In this document: piece after piece, positions 28,586 through 37,055 of the stretch
Layout: the number at the start of each line of letters is the position of its first letter
Position numbering within the stretch: the stretch's first letter is position 1
NCBI GenBank assembly: GCA_009929375.1
Contig: SAAO01000030.1
Span: 1-54,769, forward strand
DNA: 54,769 nucleotides
Direction: 5' to 3'
From: Bacteroidia bacterium
Lineage (GTDB): Bacteria > Bacteroidota > Bacteroidia > Bacteroidales > Paludibacteraceae
Position numbers and translations under genes: made by a program
Notes under the pieces: model-generated
Databases searched by the model: none
Told to the model about the DNA's origin: nothing
The model's input: the letters and a program-made list of their open reading frames with translations, nothing else

Positions 28586-28593
28586 CAAAGATA
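28586..28593 (-). promoter_or_regulatory. -7 promoter box for the 28-residue ORF unit
   Basis: TATCTTTG on the minus strand, exact match to TAnnTTTG. The -33 element is not clear. Confidence 0.55.
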
Positions 28594-28623
28594 CATTTCA
28601 AAATCAAAAAAAATCAGCACAAA

Positions 28624-28961
28624 ATGCTTGTAGTAATTTTTATGATAAGCATTTCTTAAAAAAACACATATTTAACTGTATATCAAAACAAAAGGCTTAA
28701 AAAGGCACACGAAAAATTTTAAAACGAGGAATTTAAACTCAGACAGACGCCCACAGAGAAATGCATAAACGCTAAACAACCATATATGGTGCAGATTGCC
28801 AGACACCTCAAATTAAATTTATTTCACACTAAGCAAATGTCAACCACTTATATTTAATATTATTTAACCTAAAATGCAGTTAATAACCTTCACTCACAAC
28901 AAGAATATGTATTTTATACTACAATCAAAAAACGCATATTACTACAATTCATTACACAAAT
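28624..28961. other. AT-rich gap without recognisable gene
   Basis: Only very short ORFs, no promoter boxes of the TAnnTTTG type on either strand, and a weak hairpin (AAATGCTT at 28622-28629 with AAGCATTT at 28647-28654). I see nothing else that can be supported. Confidence 0.6.
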
Positions 28962-28999
28962 AAGACCTGATTTATGTGTAATATAAATCAGGTCTTTTT
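28962..28999. terminator. Rho-independent terminator after the glycosyltransferase gene
   Basis: Perfect 14-base-pair stem AAGACCTGATTTAT / ATAAATCAGGTCTT with a 7-base loop. It lies 47 bases beyond the stop of the minus-strand glycosyltransferase. A clean T-run (28995-28999) is on the plus side; on the minus side TTATTTG follows. Probably works in both directions. Confidence 0.8.
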
Positions 29000-29043
29000 G
29001 CAACTAATTATTTAGTACTGCTAATCAGATAAAATTGCAGATT

Positions 29044-30210
29044 CTATTTCCAGTGAATATTTTTAGCTTTTGAACCCATTCGTCCAAAAGTCATTATAAA
29101 CAGCTGTATAAGAGGAAGGAAAATATCAAATAACGGAAGAGTCAGCACAAACCTGCGCTGTCCGAAATGTTTGGCTGAAGGATTAATTACACAGTATTGC
29201 ACTGTCAAACGTATAATAAACAGCAATAAGGCTGCAGCCTGTGTAATGAGGTTACCAAAAATGAGCGTGAGAATAAACGTGAGGTAAAAAAGTCCGCGAA
29301 AAACCGGTTCTACAGTAAGACGAAACTTGCTCGAAGGATTATAAAACGACGATACTGATAAATGACGCTCTTTCTGATAATACCAATCGCGAAAGCGTTT
29401 CTTAGGCTCCGACCAGGTCACACTGTCCGAAGCAACTTCCACACGCGTATTAAAACCATTAGCGGCATGATTCACCATCAAATCATCGTCACCCGAGCGC
29501 AAATGCAATGTCGAAGCGAATCCTTTCTGACGATAAAACACATCCTTGCGATATGCCATGTTTCGTCCCACACCCATATAAGGTTTGTGTGCCAAAGCAA
29601 AACCCATATACTGAAGTGCGCTGAAAAGTGTATCGTAAGATATCAGTCGATTGAGAAAGCCTTTTTTCTGAAAATAAGCACCATAACCCAATACAAATTC
29701 AGTGCCGGGGTTAAAATTACGAGCCATTCGTGAGATCCAGGTTTTGTCCTCAGGCATACAATCGGCATCGGTAAAAAGCAACCAGTCATATTTTGCAGCC
29801 TTCACACCAAGTGTCAGCGCCAGTTTTTTGGTACTCAGATTGGTAGCACCGGCAGGCACAAATGTGGTTCGTAAGTGTGGATAATCCTTTCTGAAATTAT
29901 TAAGCAACATCTCGGTTTCTTCACCTGATCCATCGTTCACCACAATTACCTCATATTCGGGATAATCCTGATTAAGCACATACGGAAGATATTCCCGCAA
30001 ATTATCGAGTTCGTCTTTTGCACAAATAATGACAGAAACCGGAAACTTCTGTACCTCAAAATTAATTCTGTTTTTCGCAGTTTGTTTTTTCAAACGCAAT
30101 ACTGCACGAAGATAATGGAAATAAAAATACAGTTGGTAAGCAAAGAAAACAGCAAATGCCGACAATAATATCAACTCTGTCTGAGTAAACTCAAATCCGT
30201 AAACTACCAT
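29044..30210 (-). CDS. Membrane-bound family 2 glycosyltransferase
   Basis: 388 residues. One N-terminal membrane segment (about 11-33), then a GT-A domain: VSVIICAKDELDNL, VIVVNDGSGE, and the nucleotide-sugar and metal-binding DADC (Asp148, Asp150). GDDDLMVN and the WYYQKERH segment resemble the acceptor Asp and QxxRW-like regions of processive GT2 enzymes. Two C-terminal hydrophobic segments (about 305-350) complete the anchor. Donor and acceptor are unknown; the neighbours (adenine deaminase, cdsA side) give no hint. It has its own promoter box and a terminator, so it is likely monocistronic. Confidence 0.85.
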   Translation of the reverse strand: MVVYGFEFTQTELILLSAFAVFFAYQLYFYFHYLRAVLRLKKQTAKNRINFEVQKFPVSVIICAKDELDNLREYLPYVLNQDYPEYEVIVVNDGSGEETEMLLNNFRKDYPHLRTTFVPAGATNLSTKKLALTLGVKAAKYDWLLFTDADCMPEDKTWISRMARNFNPGTEFVLGYGAYFQKKGFLNRLISYDTLFSALQYMGFALAHKPYMGVGRNMAYRKDVFYRQKGFASTLHLRSGDDDLMVNHAANGFNTRVEVASDSVTWSEPKKRFRDWYYQKERHLSVSSFYNPSSKFRLTVEPVFRGLFYLTFILTLIFGNLITQAAALLLFIIRLTVQYCVINPSAKHFGQRRFVLTLPLFDIFLPLIQLFIMTFGRMGSKAKNIHWK

Positions 30211-30270
30211 TTTAATATTCTATATTTCAGGCGGGTAACCTATTCAACAAGGGTTTGATTTTCAAAGCAA

Positions 30271-30278
30271 CAAAGTTA
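30271..30278 (-). promoter_or_regulatory. -7 promoter box for the glycosyltransferase
   Basis: TAACTTTG on the minus strand, 60 bases before the start codon. No clear -33 element. Confidence 0.45.
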
Positions 30279-30388
30279 GCATTTATTTTTCTTACTATTG
30301 TAAAAATAACATTTAGTTTATCAACATTTTCAACAGTTTTCTGCTATTTGAGCTACAAATTCATTTAAAATGGGTTCAAAAAAATTTA

Positions 30389-32038
30389 CTATCGGTTTTC
30401 CACATCATCCATAAGTGCAGTAAAAGAATAACTGCGCCCATCGAAAAGTCCTTTGTCGCTGAGTTTTAATTTTGGAATTACCAGCAACGACATAAAGGCC
30501 AGCGTCATAAACGGAGCTTTAAGCGTGGAGCCCAAACGTTTGGCCATAGCATCCACTTCTTCGTAAAGGCGAGCCGTTTCCTCTCCGTTTTTCACCGAAA
30601 TAAGTCCGGCCACAGGCAAAGGAAGCATTTTCATTTCATCGCTATTACAGGCAAGCACACCACCTTTACTGTCGATCAAACAATTAATTGCACGTACAAT
30701 TTCCTCATCGCTTGCTCCTACTGCTACAATATTATGACTGTCGTGCGAGACTGTGGAAGCCATTGCACCTGCTTTAAGTCCGATATTGCGAATAAAACCA
30801 ACAGCCGGTTTCGACGGTCGGTAACGATTATACACCACAAGTTTCAATACATCCTGCTGTACATCCGACACCACATTGCCTTCCACTGTACGCGGTGCAA
30901 CTCTGTGACTGTGTGTAAAAAGCTGACCATCGTCAACCACTATTACTTTCAGCGAATTTCCTTCAGGAGCCACATGGATATCAGCCACAGTTATTTTTTC
31001 GGCCTGAAAATTATTAATCACAGTTTCACCCTCAACGACATTGAAAAGCGCATTCCCATCTGCCACTACTTTTCGGCCCGCTATATACACTTCGTTTATT
31101 CTGAAATCCTTCAAATCGTCCACAATCACAAAATCGGCTTCATCGCCCGTCTGCAAAAGACCAACATTTAAACCGTAATGCTTCACGGGATTGTACGAAC
31201 ACACGCGCAGCACATCCACAGGATTATAACCGGCAGCCACAGCCCTTCGGGCAAGTGTATTGATATGACCATTTTTCAGTAAATCGTCAGGGTGCTTGTC
31301 GTCCGAACAAAACATAATATGATCAGTATACTTATCCATCAACGGCAGCAAATCATCAAAATTCTTGGCTGCACTTCCTTCTCTGATCTGAATTTTCATT
31401 CCAAGAGCCAGTTTCGCTTCGGCTTCTGCTATCGTCATACATTCGTGATCGGTACTTATTCCGGCTGCAGCATAAGCCTTCAATCCATCGCCAGTCAACT
31501 CAGGCGCATGTCCGTCAATTGGTTTGCGATATTTTTGCGCAGCCGAGAGTTTGGCATAAACTTCAGTATTATGCTCAATCACTCCCGGATAATTCATCAT
31601 TTCGGCCAAAAAGTAAATGTCATCTCGCGCCAGTAAAGCATCAACTTCGACTGCACCCAACACCGCACCAGCTGAATCAAATTCCGTAGCAGGCACACAC
31701 GATGGTGCTCCGAAATAAAATTTCATGGGCGACTGTTTTCCATTCTTTATCATGAAATCAATACCCTCCACTCCACATACGTTTGCAATTTCATGTGGAT
31801 CGCAGACACAGGCGACAGTGCCATGCACCACACTCTGACGGGCAAATTCGGTCGGTAACAACATCGAACTTTCGATATGAATATGCGCATCTACAAAACC
31901 AGGAATAAGATACACATTCGGAGCCTCTGTGATATATTCCACCGATGTTATTTTAGTTCCTGAAACTGTGATTGTGGCAGGACGAATAGTTCGTGCCACC
32001 ACATCGACCAACTGTCCTGATATTTTTAATTCTTCCAT
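30389..32038 (-). CDS. ade: Adenine deaminase
   Basis: Converts adenine to hypoxanthine and ammonia in purine salvage. 549 residues of the amidohydrolase-type Ade family: metal-binding DAHIHIESS near residue 50, CDPHEIANV, GHAPELTGDGLKAY, TDHECM and FCSDDKHPDDL, and the C-terminal VSHDSHNIVAVGA. The start at 32038 (MEELKISGQL) is chosen because the longer ORF adds 19 hydrophobic residues unlike the family and would run over the promoter spacer. A TACATTTG box lies 33 bases upstream. Confidence 0.93.
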   Translation of the reverse strand: MEELKISGQLVDVVARTIRPATITVSGTKITSVEYITEAPNVYLIPGFVDAHIHIESSMLLPTEFARQSVVHGTVACVCDPHEIANVCGVEGIDFMIKNGKQSPMKFYFGAPSCVPATEFDSAGAVLGAVEVDALLARDDIYFLAEMMNYPGVIEHNTEVYAKLSAAQKYRKPIDGHAPELTGDGLKAYAAAGISTDHECMTIAEAEAKLALGMKIQIREGSAAKNFDDLLPLMDKYTDHIMFCSDDKHPDDLLKNGHINTLARRAVAAGYNPVDVLRVCSYNPVKHYGLNVGLLQTGDEADFVIVDDLKDFRINEVYIAGRKVVADGNALFNVVEGETVINNFQAEKITVADIHVAPEGNSLKVIVVDDGQLFTHSHRVAPRTVEGNVVSDVQQDVLKLVVYNRYRPSKPAVGFIRNIGLKAGAMASTVSHDSHNIVAVGASDEEIVRAINCLIDSKGGVLACNSDEMKMLPLPVAGLISVKNGEETARLYEEVDAMAKRLGSTLKAPFMTLAFMSLLVIPKLKLSDKGLFDGRSYSFTALMDDVENR

Positions 32039-32071
32039 AAAGCAAACGATTAATGTAAATAGTCTGAAAAG

Positions 32072-32102
32072 CAAATGTAGTTTATTTATTATCAAACAAC
32101 AA
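32072..32102 (-). promoter_or_regulatory. Promoter for adenine deaminase
   Basis: -7 box TACATTTG (complement of 32072-32079); TTG triplets at 32097-32099 and 32100-32102 give a -33 spacing of 17 to 20 bases. Confidence 0.6.
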
Positions 32103-32156
32103 TATTACAAAATACACTATTGCGAAATTTCAATCAGATATACATATTTAAACGGC

Positions 32157-32195
32157 AAAAAAGAAACCGGATAGAAATAAAACATTCTATCCGGT
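32157..32195 (-). terminator. Rho-independent terminator of the TonB receptor gene
   Basis: Perfect 11-base-pair stem (ACCGGATAGAA / TTCTATCCGGT) with an 8-base loop, followed on the minus strand by TTC and six T. Confidence 0.88.
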
Positions 32196-32217
32196 CAGCA
32201 TTAGTTATATACAAACA

Positions 32218-34647
32218 TCAAAATTTCAACGTCACCGAAGCGAGGAAATTGATTCCGGCCTGCGGAAAATATCTTTTTTCGTTTACTCTTTGTCCATCCA
32301 GATAGTAAGAATACCATGTGTAGGCATTTGACTCATATTTTTCGTTGAGCAAGTTATTCAACATCAACTGAAAATCGATGCCACGCATTTTTTTGACTGG
32401 CAAAGCGTATTTAAAACTCAGATTATTTACAAAATATGCATCAATGGCTCTGTCGTCGTTCGAAGTATTGTCGAAAAATTGCTTACCCACAAAAGAAGAA
32501 TAGAGTCCGATTTCGAAACGATTAAAATTAAAAACAAATGCGCTGTTTGCCACCACATTGGGCGAGTATGCAATATCCGTTGTACCGAGCGTATCGTTTT
32601 TAGACCCAATCCAGTTCCAGTTGGCATCGTACATATCCACATCCTGCTCAATAAAGTTCAGAATTTTGTTCTGACTCAGCGTTAAATTGCCATCCCATTT
32701 CAACCAGTTTAATGGCTTTACACCCACAGTCAATTCAACACCTGTTCTGTAACTATCAGCGACATTCGTCGTAAGTGGTTCCCCTATTTCGCTTATTTTT
32801 CCGGTCAGAATAAGCTGATCCTTATAATCCATGAAAAACAGATTTGCTCCGACAGCCACTTTAGCAGACTGATAACGATAGCCTGCCTCTAAATCGAACA
32901 ATCTTTCGGCACGGGGTTCAGCCTCATTTTTAGCACGCTCGGTATAATTATTCCTATTCGGCTCGCGATTTGACACTGAATATGAAGCATATACCGAATT
33001 ATTTTTATCGGGCATATAGGTCAATCCGAATTTCGGATTAAAGAAATGATATTCATGCGTTTGTGTAATATCACGCATCACATCGTTATCTGCATCATAT
33101 TTATCATCAGTTCCCGCCATTTGGTAATGTATGTAACGATATTGCAAATCGATCGAAGCAAACAAGCCTTTAAAAGTTTCAGCATTCAGTTTTGCATACA
33201 CATTTGCATCATCTTTCACACCGCTGCTACGGTACCAATCCTTACTCATATCCAAACCATTAGCATTACGAACCCATATTACTTTTCCATAATGATCGCC
33301 ATCGTAACGGTTTACAGCTCCACCAACCGAAAAATTCATCCAACTATTATCATAATTCAAACTGTAAGTGAGGCCATAAAAATAATTATCAAGCCATTTT
33401 TGACGAACCAAATCAGCTTCTTCGAGCGTATCCGTTCCGTGAATTGCAGGTTTCAAACCATACTCAGCATATTCACGATCCTGTTTATACTCTTCGTAAA
33501 AACCCTTTCCTCTGGTAAGGTGGGCAGTCATATTCATATTCAAATGTGAATTAAGCGTTTGCAGCCAATGTAGTTGATAATGAGTTTGCGCATAATTGTC
33601 AGTCTGATTATCATAATAACGCGTATTTCCGTCATTATCGCTGTATTCGCCCAAATCATTATAAGTACGGTTTGTTTTCATAATTTCAGAATCTACGCCA
33701 TACCAGGCCTGATAGGTTTTCTCATTACCACCAAAAGTCAGAAATTTCAGAGTGGATTTCTCGCCGTAATATCCTGCAGAGAAATAATATGATTTCATAT
33801 CCACCCGGGCACGGTCGATATATCCATCGGATGTAACATTCGACAATCGCGCATCGAAAGCGAACTTATTATTTATCAGACCAGTACCGGCTTTCAGCAT
33901 ATTTTTGTTGGTACTGAACGATCCGTAGGTACTGCTGATTTCGGCATATGGTTTTGTATTCAGGCCTTCTGTTTCCATATTAATACTGGCTCCGAAAGCG
34001 GCTGCACCGTTTGTAGAGGTTCCCACACCACGCTGCACCTGCATCGACGAAAGCGAAGACGCAAAATCGGGCATATTCACAAAGAATGTTCCGTGCGACT
34101 CGGCATCATTCAAAGGAACACCGTTTACCGTAATATTAGTTCGGTTGGCATCAGTTCCACGAATACGGAATCCGGTATAACCAATACCTGTCCCTGCATC
34201 CGAAGTTGCCACAAAACCCGGAGTAAGTGCAAGTAGATACGGAATGTCCTGCCCCAGATTACGTCCCTGCAAATCTTCCATTTTTACATCGGTGTAAGCC
34301 ACAGCCGAACGTTCATTGGCACGAACTGAGGTAACTGTTACTTCAGCAATTTCGTAGGATGCGCGTTTCAACACAATTTCAAGATCGACATTTGTTCCGG
34401 CTTCGAGTGTTTCGGTAACATAACCCACATACGAAACCTCAATTTGATAAGCAGCACGGGCAAGCCCCGTAATCACAAACTTTCCATTCCGATCAGTGGT
34501 CTCACCTTTCGATTCGGATTTCACAAACACTGTGGCTCCCTGAAGCGGATTACCACTTTCGTCAGTCACTTTTCCTTTTACTGTACGTTGCGAAAACGAC
34601 AGTACTGTTGACATAAGCACAAAGGCTACAATAAAGATTTGTCTCAT
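32218..34647 (-). CDS. TonB-dependent receptor under TPP riboswitch control (thiamin-related, OMR1-like)
   Basis: 809-residue outer-membrane receptor: signal peptide (MRQIFIVAFVLMSTVLSFSQ), carboxypeptidase-regulatory-like domain about 22-98, plug from about 100 with YTGFRIRGTDANRTNITVNG and VQRGVGTSTNGAAAFGASIN, and a barrel ending ASVTLKF. By sequence alone it would be called a siderophore-type receptor. The TPP riboswitch in its 5' leader (34739-34804) instead points to thiamin or a thiamin precursor. TPP-riboswitch-linked receptors of this kind are known in Bacteroides as OMR1, usually beside pnuT; here pnuT is not adjacent. The gene is monocistronic, with its own promoter and terminator. 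Substrate is inferred from regulation. Confidence 0.85.
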   Translation of the reverse strand: MRQIFIVAFVLMSTVLSFSQRTVKGKVTDESGNPLQGATVFVKSESKGETTDRNGKFVITGLARAAYQIEVSYVGYVTETLEAGTNVDLEIVLKRASYEIAEVTVTSVRANERSAVAYTDVKMEDLQGRNLGQDIPYLLALTPGFVATSDAGTGIGYTGFRIRGTDANRTNITVNGVPLNDAESHGTFFVNMPDFASSLSSMQVQRGVGTSTNGAAAFGASINMETEGLNTKPYAEISSTYGSFSTNKNMLKAGTGLINNKFAFDARLSNVTSDGYIDRARVDMKSYYFSAGYYGEKSTLKFLTFGGNEKTYQAWYGVDSEIMKTNRTYNDLGEYSDNDGNTRYYDNQTDNYAQTHYQLHWLQTLNSHLNMNMTAHLTRGKGFYEEYKQDREYAEYGLKPAIHGTDTLEEADLVRQKWLDNYFYGLTYSLNYDNSWMNFSVGGAVNRYDGDHYGKVIWVRNANGLDMSKDWYRSSGVKDDANVYAKLNAETFKGLFASIDLQYRYIHYQMAGTDDKYDADNDVMRDITQTHEYHFFNPKFGLTYMPDKNNSVYASYSVSNREPNRNNYTERAKNEAEPRAERLFDLEAGYRYQSAKVAVGANLFFMDYKDQLILTGKISEIGEPLTTNVADSYRTGVELTVGVKPLNWLKWDGNLTLSQNKILNFIEQDVDMYDANWNWIGSKNDTLGTTDIAYSPNVVANSAFVFNFNRFEIGLYSSFVGKQFFDNTSNDDRAIDAYFVNNLSFKYALPVKKMRGIDFQLMLNNLLNEKYESNAYTWYSYYLDGQRVNEKRYFPQAGINFLASVTLKF

Positions 34648-34661
34648 AACAAATTGATTAA

Positions 34662-34679
34662 GTGCCGGATAAACGGCAC
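34662..34679 (-). promoter_or_regulatory. Hairpin in the riboswitch expression platform
   Basis: GTGCCG / CGGCAC, a perfect 6-base-pair stem with a 6-base loop, 14 bases before the receptor start codon on the minus strand. It is not followed by a T-run, so control of translation initiation is more plausible than termination. Confidence 0.5.
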
Positions 34680-34738
34680 AGATTAATTAATAAATTTGAT
34701 TTTGAGAGCCAAAAAAAATACGGATGATTTGTCTTTTT

Positions 34739-34804
34739 CCCTTCCCGGAATTACCCGCGCAGGTTCAAAGGGTATGATCTCAGCCCGAAATATTTAGGCA
34801 CCCC
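34739..34804 (-). promoter_or_regulatory. TPP (thiamin pyrophosphate) riboswitch
   Basis: On the minus strand the conserved THI-element blocks appear in order: GGGGTGCC, GGGCTGAGATCATACCC, TTTGAACCTG and, after a short variable part, GGGTAATTCCGGGAAGGG. The CTGAGA and ACCTG cores are the ligand-binding residues of the aptamer. The element starts about 150 bases downstream of a good promoter and ends 91 bases before the TonB receptor start, so rising TPP should switch that gene off. Confidence 0.93.
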
Positions 34805-34960
34805 ATTTAATAACACAGTCATCGAAGAAACCGACGAACTGCATTTGTATGAATGTAATGAATAAACGTACGATAATCGAAATAGTTCGATACCGAAAGT
34901 TTATTTCAAAAAAAAGAAAGAAAAACAGCCCTGGAAGCGAGCCGAATTCCTTTCGGGGGA

Positions 34961-34992
34961 CAAAGATAGAGAAAAGAATTGGTTTGAACAAA
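34961..34992 (-). promoter_or_regulatory. Promoter of the riboswitch-receptor unit
   Basis: -7 box TATCTTTG (complement of 34961-34968) and TTTG (complement of 34989-34992) 20 bases upstream, both exact. It predicts a 5' leader of about 300 bases. Confidence 0.7.
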
Positions 34993-35056
34993 AACGTATT
35001 TCTAGAAAAACTAATTTATGCAAATCCAAAAACCTTCTTATCTGTCTTTTTGTTTG

Positions 35057-35064
35057 TATTTTTG
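35057..35064 (+). promoter_or_regulatory. -7 promoter box for the TPR protein gene
   Basis: TATTTTTG, 28 bases before the start codon at 35093. Confidence 0.5.
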
Positions 35065-35092
35065 CAAATATAAAAAACAGGACACACATCAG

Positions 35093-35833
35093 ATGAAACT
35101 CATTATCAAAACAATCAGCATTTGTGCTTTACTTATCATCGGTTTCAATTCAGTTACAGCTCAAACAAACTACAAACCAATTATTTACAACGCATATATC
35201 AATGGCGACATGAGCAAATGGGCTCAGATAATAGCAACCATCGAAAAACAAAACCCTCAATCAACCGACGCAAAACTTGAACTGATCAGCTATTACTATG
35301 GCTATACCGCATTTTTGATTGGAACAAAAAATTACGAAACTGCTGCAAAATATCTCGAACGTGGCGACAAACATATCGATGAAATACTAAAAACGTCACC
35401 TAAAAATGCGACTGCACATGCATTTAAAGGCTCATTTATCGGATTCAGGATCGGGCTTAGCAAGTTTAAAGCCATTGCTCTGGGTGCGGAAAGCAACCGC
35501 CACGTAAAACTGGCACTCGAAATCGACCCTCAAAACATTCAGGGAACTGTCGATCTGGCCAATTCCTTATACCATACCCCGAAACTATTTGGCGGAGATA
35601 AAAAAGAAGCTCTGAAGTTATTTCGCAAAGCCATGTTGCTCGTCGAAAAATCAGGACACACACACAACAACTGGTTTTACCTGAACATCCTCACACTTAC
35701 TGCACAAACTTACGAAAGCCTCGAACAGTACCAGCAGTCGAAAGCGCAATACGAAAAAATTCTGCGATTCGAACCCGATTATAAATGGGTAAAAAATGAA
35801 CTGTATCCTGCCCTTCTCAAAAAAATGAAGTAA
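35093..35833 (+). CDS. Exported TPR-repeat protein
   Basis: 246 residues. The start at 35093 gives a signal peptide (MKLIIKTISICALLIIGFNSVTA); the upstream in-frame ATG at 35018 lies before the promoter box and adds 25 unlikely residues. The mature part is helical with TPR-like pairs: YETAAKYLERGDKHIDEIL, residues about 125-165 (KLALEIDPQNIQGTVDLANS), and YQQSKAQYEKILRFEPDY near the end. No catalytic motif. Probably periplasmic, mediating protein contacts. Its role is unknown and the neighbours are transcribed separately. Confidence 0.8.
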   Translation: MKLIIKTISICALLIIGFNSVTAQTNYKPIIYNAYINGDMSKWAQIIATIEKQNPQSTDAKLELISYYYGYTAFLIGTKNYETAAKYLERGDKHIDEILKTSPKNATAHAFKGSFIGFRIGLSKFKAIALGAESNRHVKLALEIDPQNIQGTVDLANSLYHTPKLFGGDKKEALKLFRKAMLLVEKSGHTHNNWFYLNILTLTAQTYESLEQYQQSKAQYEKILRFEPDYKWVKNELYPALLKKMK

Positions 35834-35932
35834 TCCATTCATTTTAAGAACAATAATACAGCTTTGTTTTATTTATTGATAATTTAAGGCTCCACAAAAC
35901 ATTAAATTACTTTAAAATTTTTCGACTATTTA

Positions 35933-35975
35933 TATCGCGTACGATATTTTATTTAATTTTGTATCGCAAACGACA
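35933..35975 (+). promoter_or_regulatory. Two operator-like palindromes bracketing the gpx promoter
   Basis: TATCGCGTACGATA at 35933-35946 is an inverted repeat (TATCG-N4-CGATA). TATCGCAAACGACA at 35962-35975 is a near copy with one mismatch in the second arm. They are 29 bases apart and lie just upstream and just downstream of the -7 box at 35954-35961, ideal for repression. The OhrR-type regulator encoded at 36591 is the obvious candidate binder; this is inference. Confidence 0.6.
35954..35961 (+). promoter_or_regulatory. -7 promoter box for glutathione peroxidase 1
   Basis: TAATTTTG fits TAnnTTTG and lies 66 bases before the start at 36028, between the two operator-like palindromes. Confidence 0.55.
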
Positions 35976-36027
35976 TAAATCAGATTTGACAATTCAAAAA
36001 AAACAACTAATAAAAAGATTAAGACAG

Positions 36028-36516
36028 ATGACACAAAATTTTTATGATTTCAAAGCCAAGAGCTTACAGGGAAAAGAAAAAAGCATGGATGAATACAAAG
36101 GGAAAGTAGTATTGGTGGTAAACACAGCCAGCAAATGCGGACTTACACCACAATACGAAGGGCTTGAAAAACTTTATCGTGAATACAAAGACAAGGGTTT
36201 GGTGATTCTCGGCTTTCCATGCAATCAGTTTGCAGGTCAGGAACCAGGCGGCGAAAAAGAAATATCTGAAGGCTGTCTGATCAACTACGGAGTTTCTTTC
36301 CCAATGTTTTCGAAAATCGACGTGAATGGCCCCAGTGCCGATCCGATTTACAAATATCTGAAAAGCGAACTTCCCGGATTTCCCGGCAACGAGATAAAAT
36401 GGAACTTTGGTAAGTTCATGCTCGACCGCAACGGAAAACCTTATAAACGTTTTTCACCATTTACCAAACCAGAAAAACTCAGGAAAGACATAGAAAAACT
36501 TTTGTCGGCACAGTAA
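36028..36516 (+). CDS. Glutathione peroxidase-family thiol peroxidase, cytosolic
   Basis: 162 residues. The start at 36028 (MTQNFYDFKAKSL) is used because the upstream ORF part overlaps the promoter. Peroxidatic Cys37 in NTASKCGLTPQY replaces the selenocysteine of animal enzymes; Gln67 in GFPCNQF and Trp125-Asn126 in KWNF complete the tetrad. Cys83 (ISEGC) is placed as the resolving cysteine of thioredoxin-dependent members. It therefore most likely reduces organic and hydrogen peroxides with thioredoxin rather than glutathione. No signal peptide. A terminator follows, then an OhrR-type regulator and an exported paralogue. Confidence 0.93.
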   Translation: MTQNFYDFKAKSLQGKEKSMDEYKGKVVLVVNTASKCGLTPQYEGLEKLYREYKDKGLVILGFPCNQFAGQEPGGEKEISEGCLINYGVSFPMFSKIDVNGPSADPIYKYLKSELPGFPGNEIKWNFGKFMLDRNGKPYKRFSPFTKPEKLRKDIEKLLSAQ

Positions 36517-36524
36517 GTCTTAAC

Positions 36525-36559
36525 AAAACGGAACAAATCAAACCATTTGTCTCCGTTTT
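36525..36559 (+). terminator. Rho-independent terminator after glutathione peroxidase 1
   Basis: Stem of AAAACGGA plus CAAAT pairing with ATTTG plus TCCGTTTT, with a small bulge, followed by TG and TTATTTTTG. The next promoter begins immediately after it. Confidence 0.75.
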
Positions 36560-36562
36560 TGT

Positions 36563-36570
36563 TATTTTTG
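36563..36570 (+). promoter_or_regulatory. -7 promoter box for ohrR-gpx2
   Basis: TATTTTTG, 20 bases before the regulator start; TTTG at 36546-36549 is a possible -33 element with a short 13-base spacer. No copy of the TATCG-N4-CGATA palindrome was found here. Confidence 0.5.
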
Positions 36571-36590
36571 CAGCATTATAACTAATCACA

Positions 36591-37049
36591 ATGAATTACG
36601 ATCAATTAAAACTCGAAAATCAGCTTTGTTTCCCATTTTACGCGGTATCGCGACTGATTATCAGGGCATATCAGGAAGATCTTGATGCGCTTGGTATCAC
36701 TTATCCGCAATACCTAGTAATGATGGTGCTTTGGGAAAACAATGAGCAAACAGTAAACGAAATAGCCGAAAAACTAATTTTGAATACGAACACGGTCACT
36801 CCGCTGCTCAAACGTATGGAAGCGATGCATCTGATCACACGTACACCGTCGAAGACTGACCAGCGAAAAGTAATGGTCGGACTTACCGAAAGTGGAAAAT
36901 CCATGCGTGAACAAGCAGCCGAAATACCATTCAGACTAATGAACCGACTCAGCAACGAAATATCACCGGTACAAATGAATGAGGCCGCAATGCTGAAAAA
37001 TAAATTATACGAATTAATTCACCTGCTCGAAAAAGCAGAAAAAAAGTAA
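36591..37049 (+). CDS. OhrR-type MarR family peroxide-sensing repressor
   Basis: 152-residue MarR protein. The N-terminus LENQLCFPFYAVSR carries Cys13 in the place of Bacillus subtilis OhrR Cys15, and Tyr27 and Tyr38 sit at the same offsets (14 and 25) as the Tyr29/Tyr40 that hold that cysteine. The winged helix covers about 45-115 (TVNEIAEKLILNTNTVTPLLKRMEAMHLI, with the wing SKTDQRKVMVGLTESG). Oxidation of the single sensing Cys by organic hydroperoxide is expected to release DNA. There is no ohr gene here: the partners are two glutathione peroxidases, and this gene ends 6 bases before the second one. Confidence 0.88.
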   Translation: MNYDQLKLENQLCFPFYAVSRLIIRAYQEDLDALGITYPQYLVMMVLWENNEQTVNEIAEKLILNTNTVTPLLKRMEAMHLITRTPSKTDQRKVMVGLTESGKSMREQAAEIPFRLMNRLSNEISPVQMNEAAMLKNKLYELIHLLEKAEKK

Positions 37050-37055
37050 TAAAAC

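Noticed and set aside
34794-34991. 65-codon ORF on the minus strand upstream of the TonB receptor
   Set aside because: It covers the promoter, the leader and the first bases of the TPP aptamer; no coding signature.
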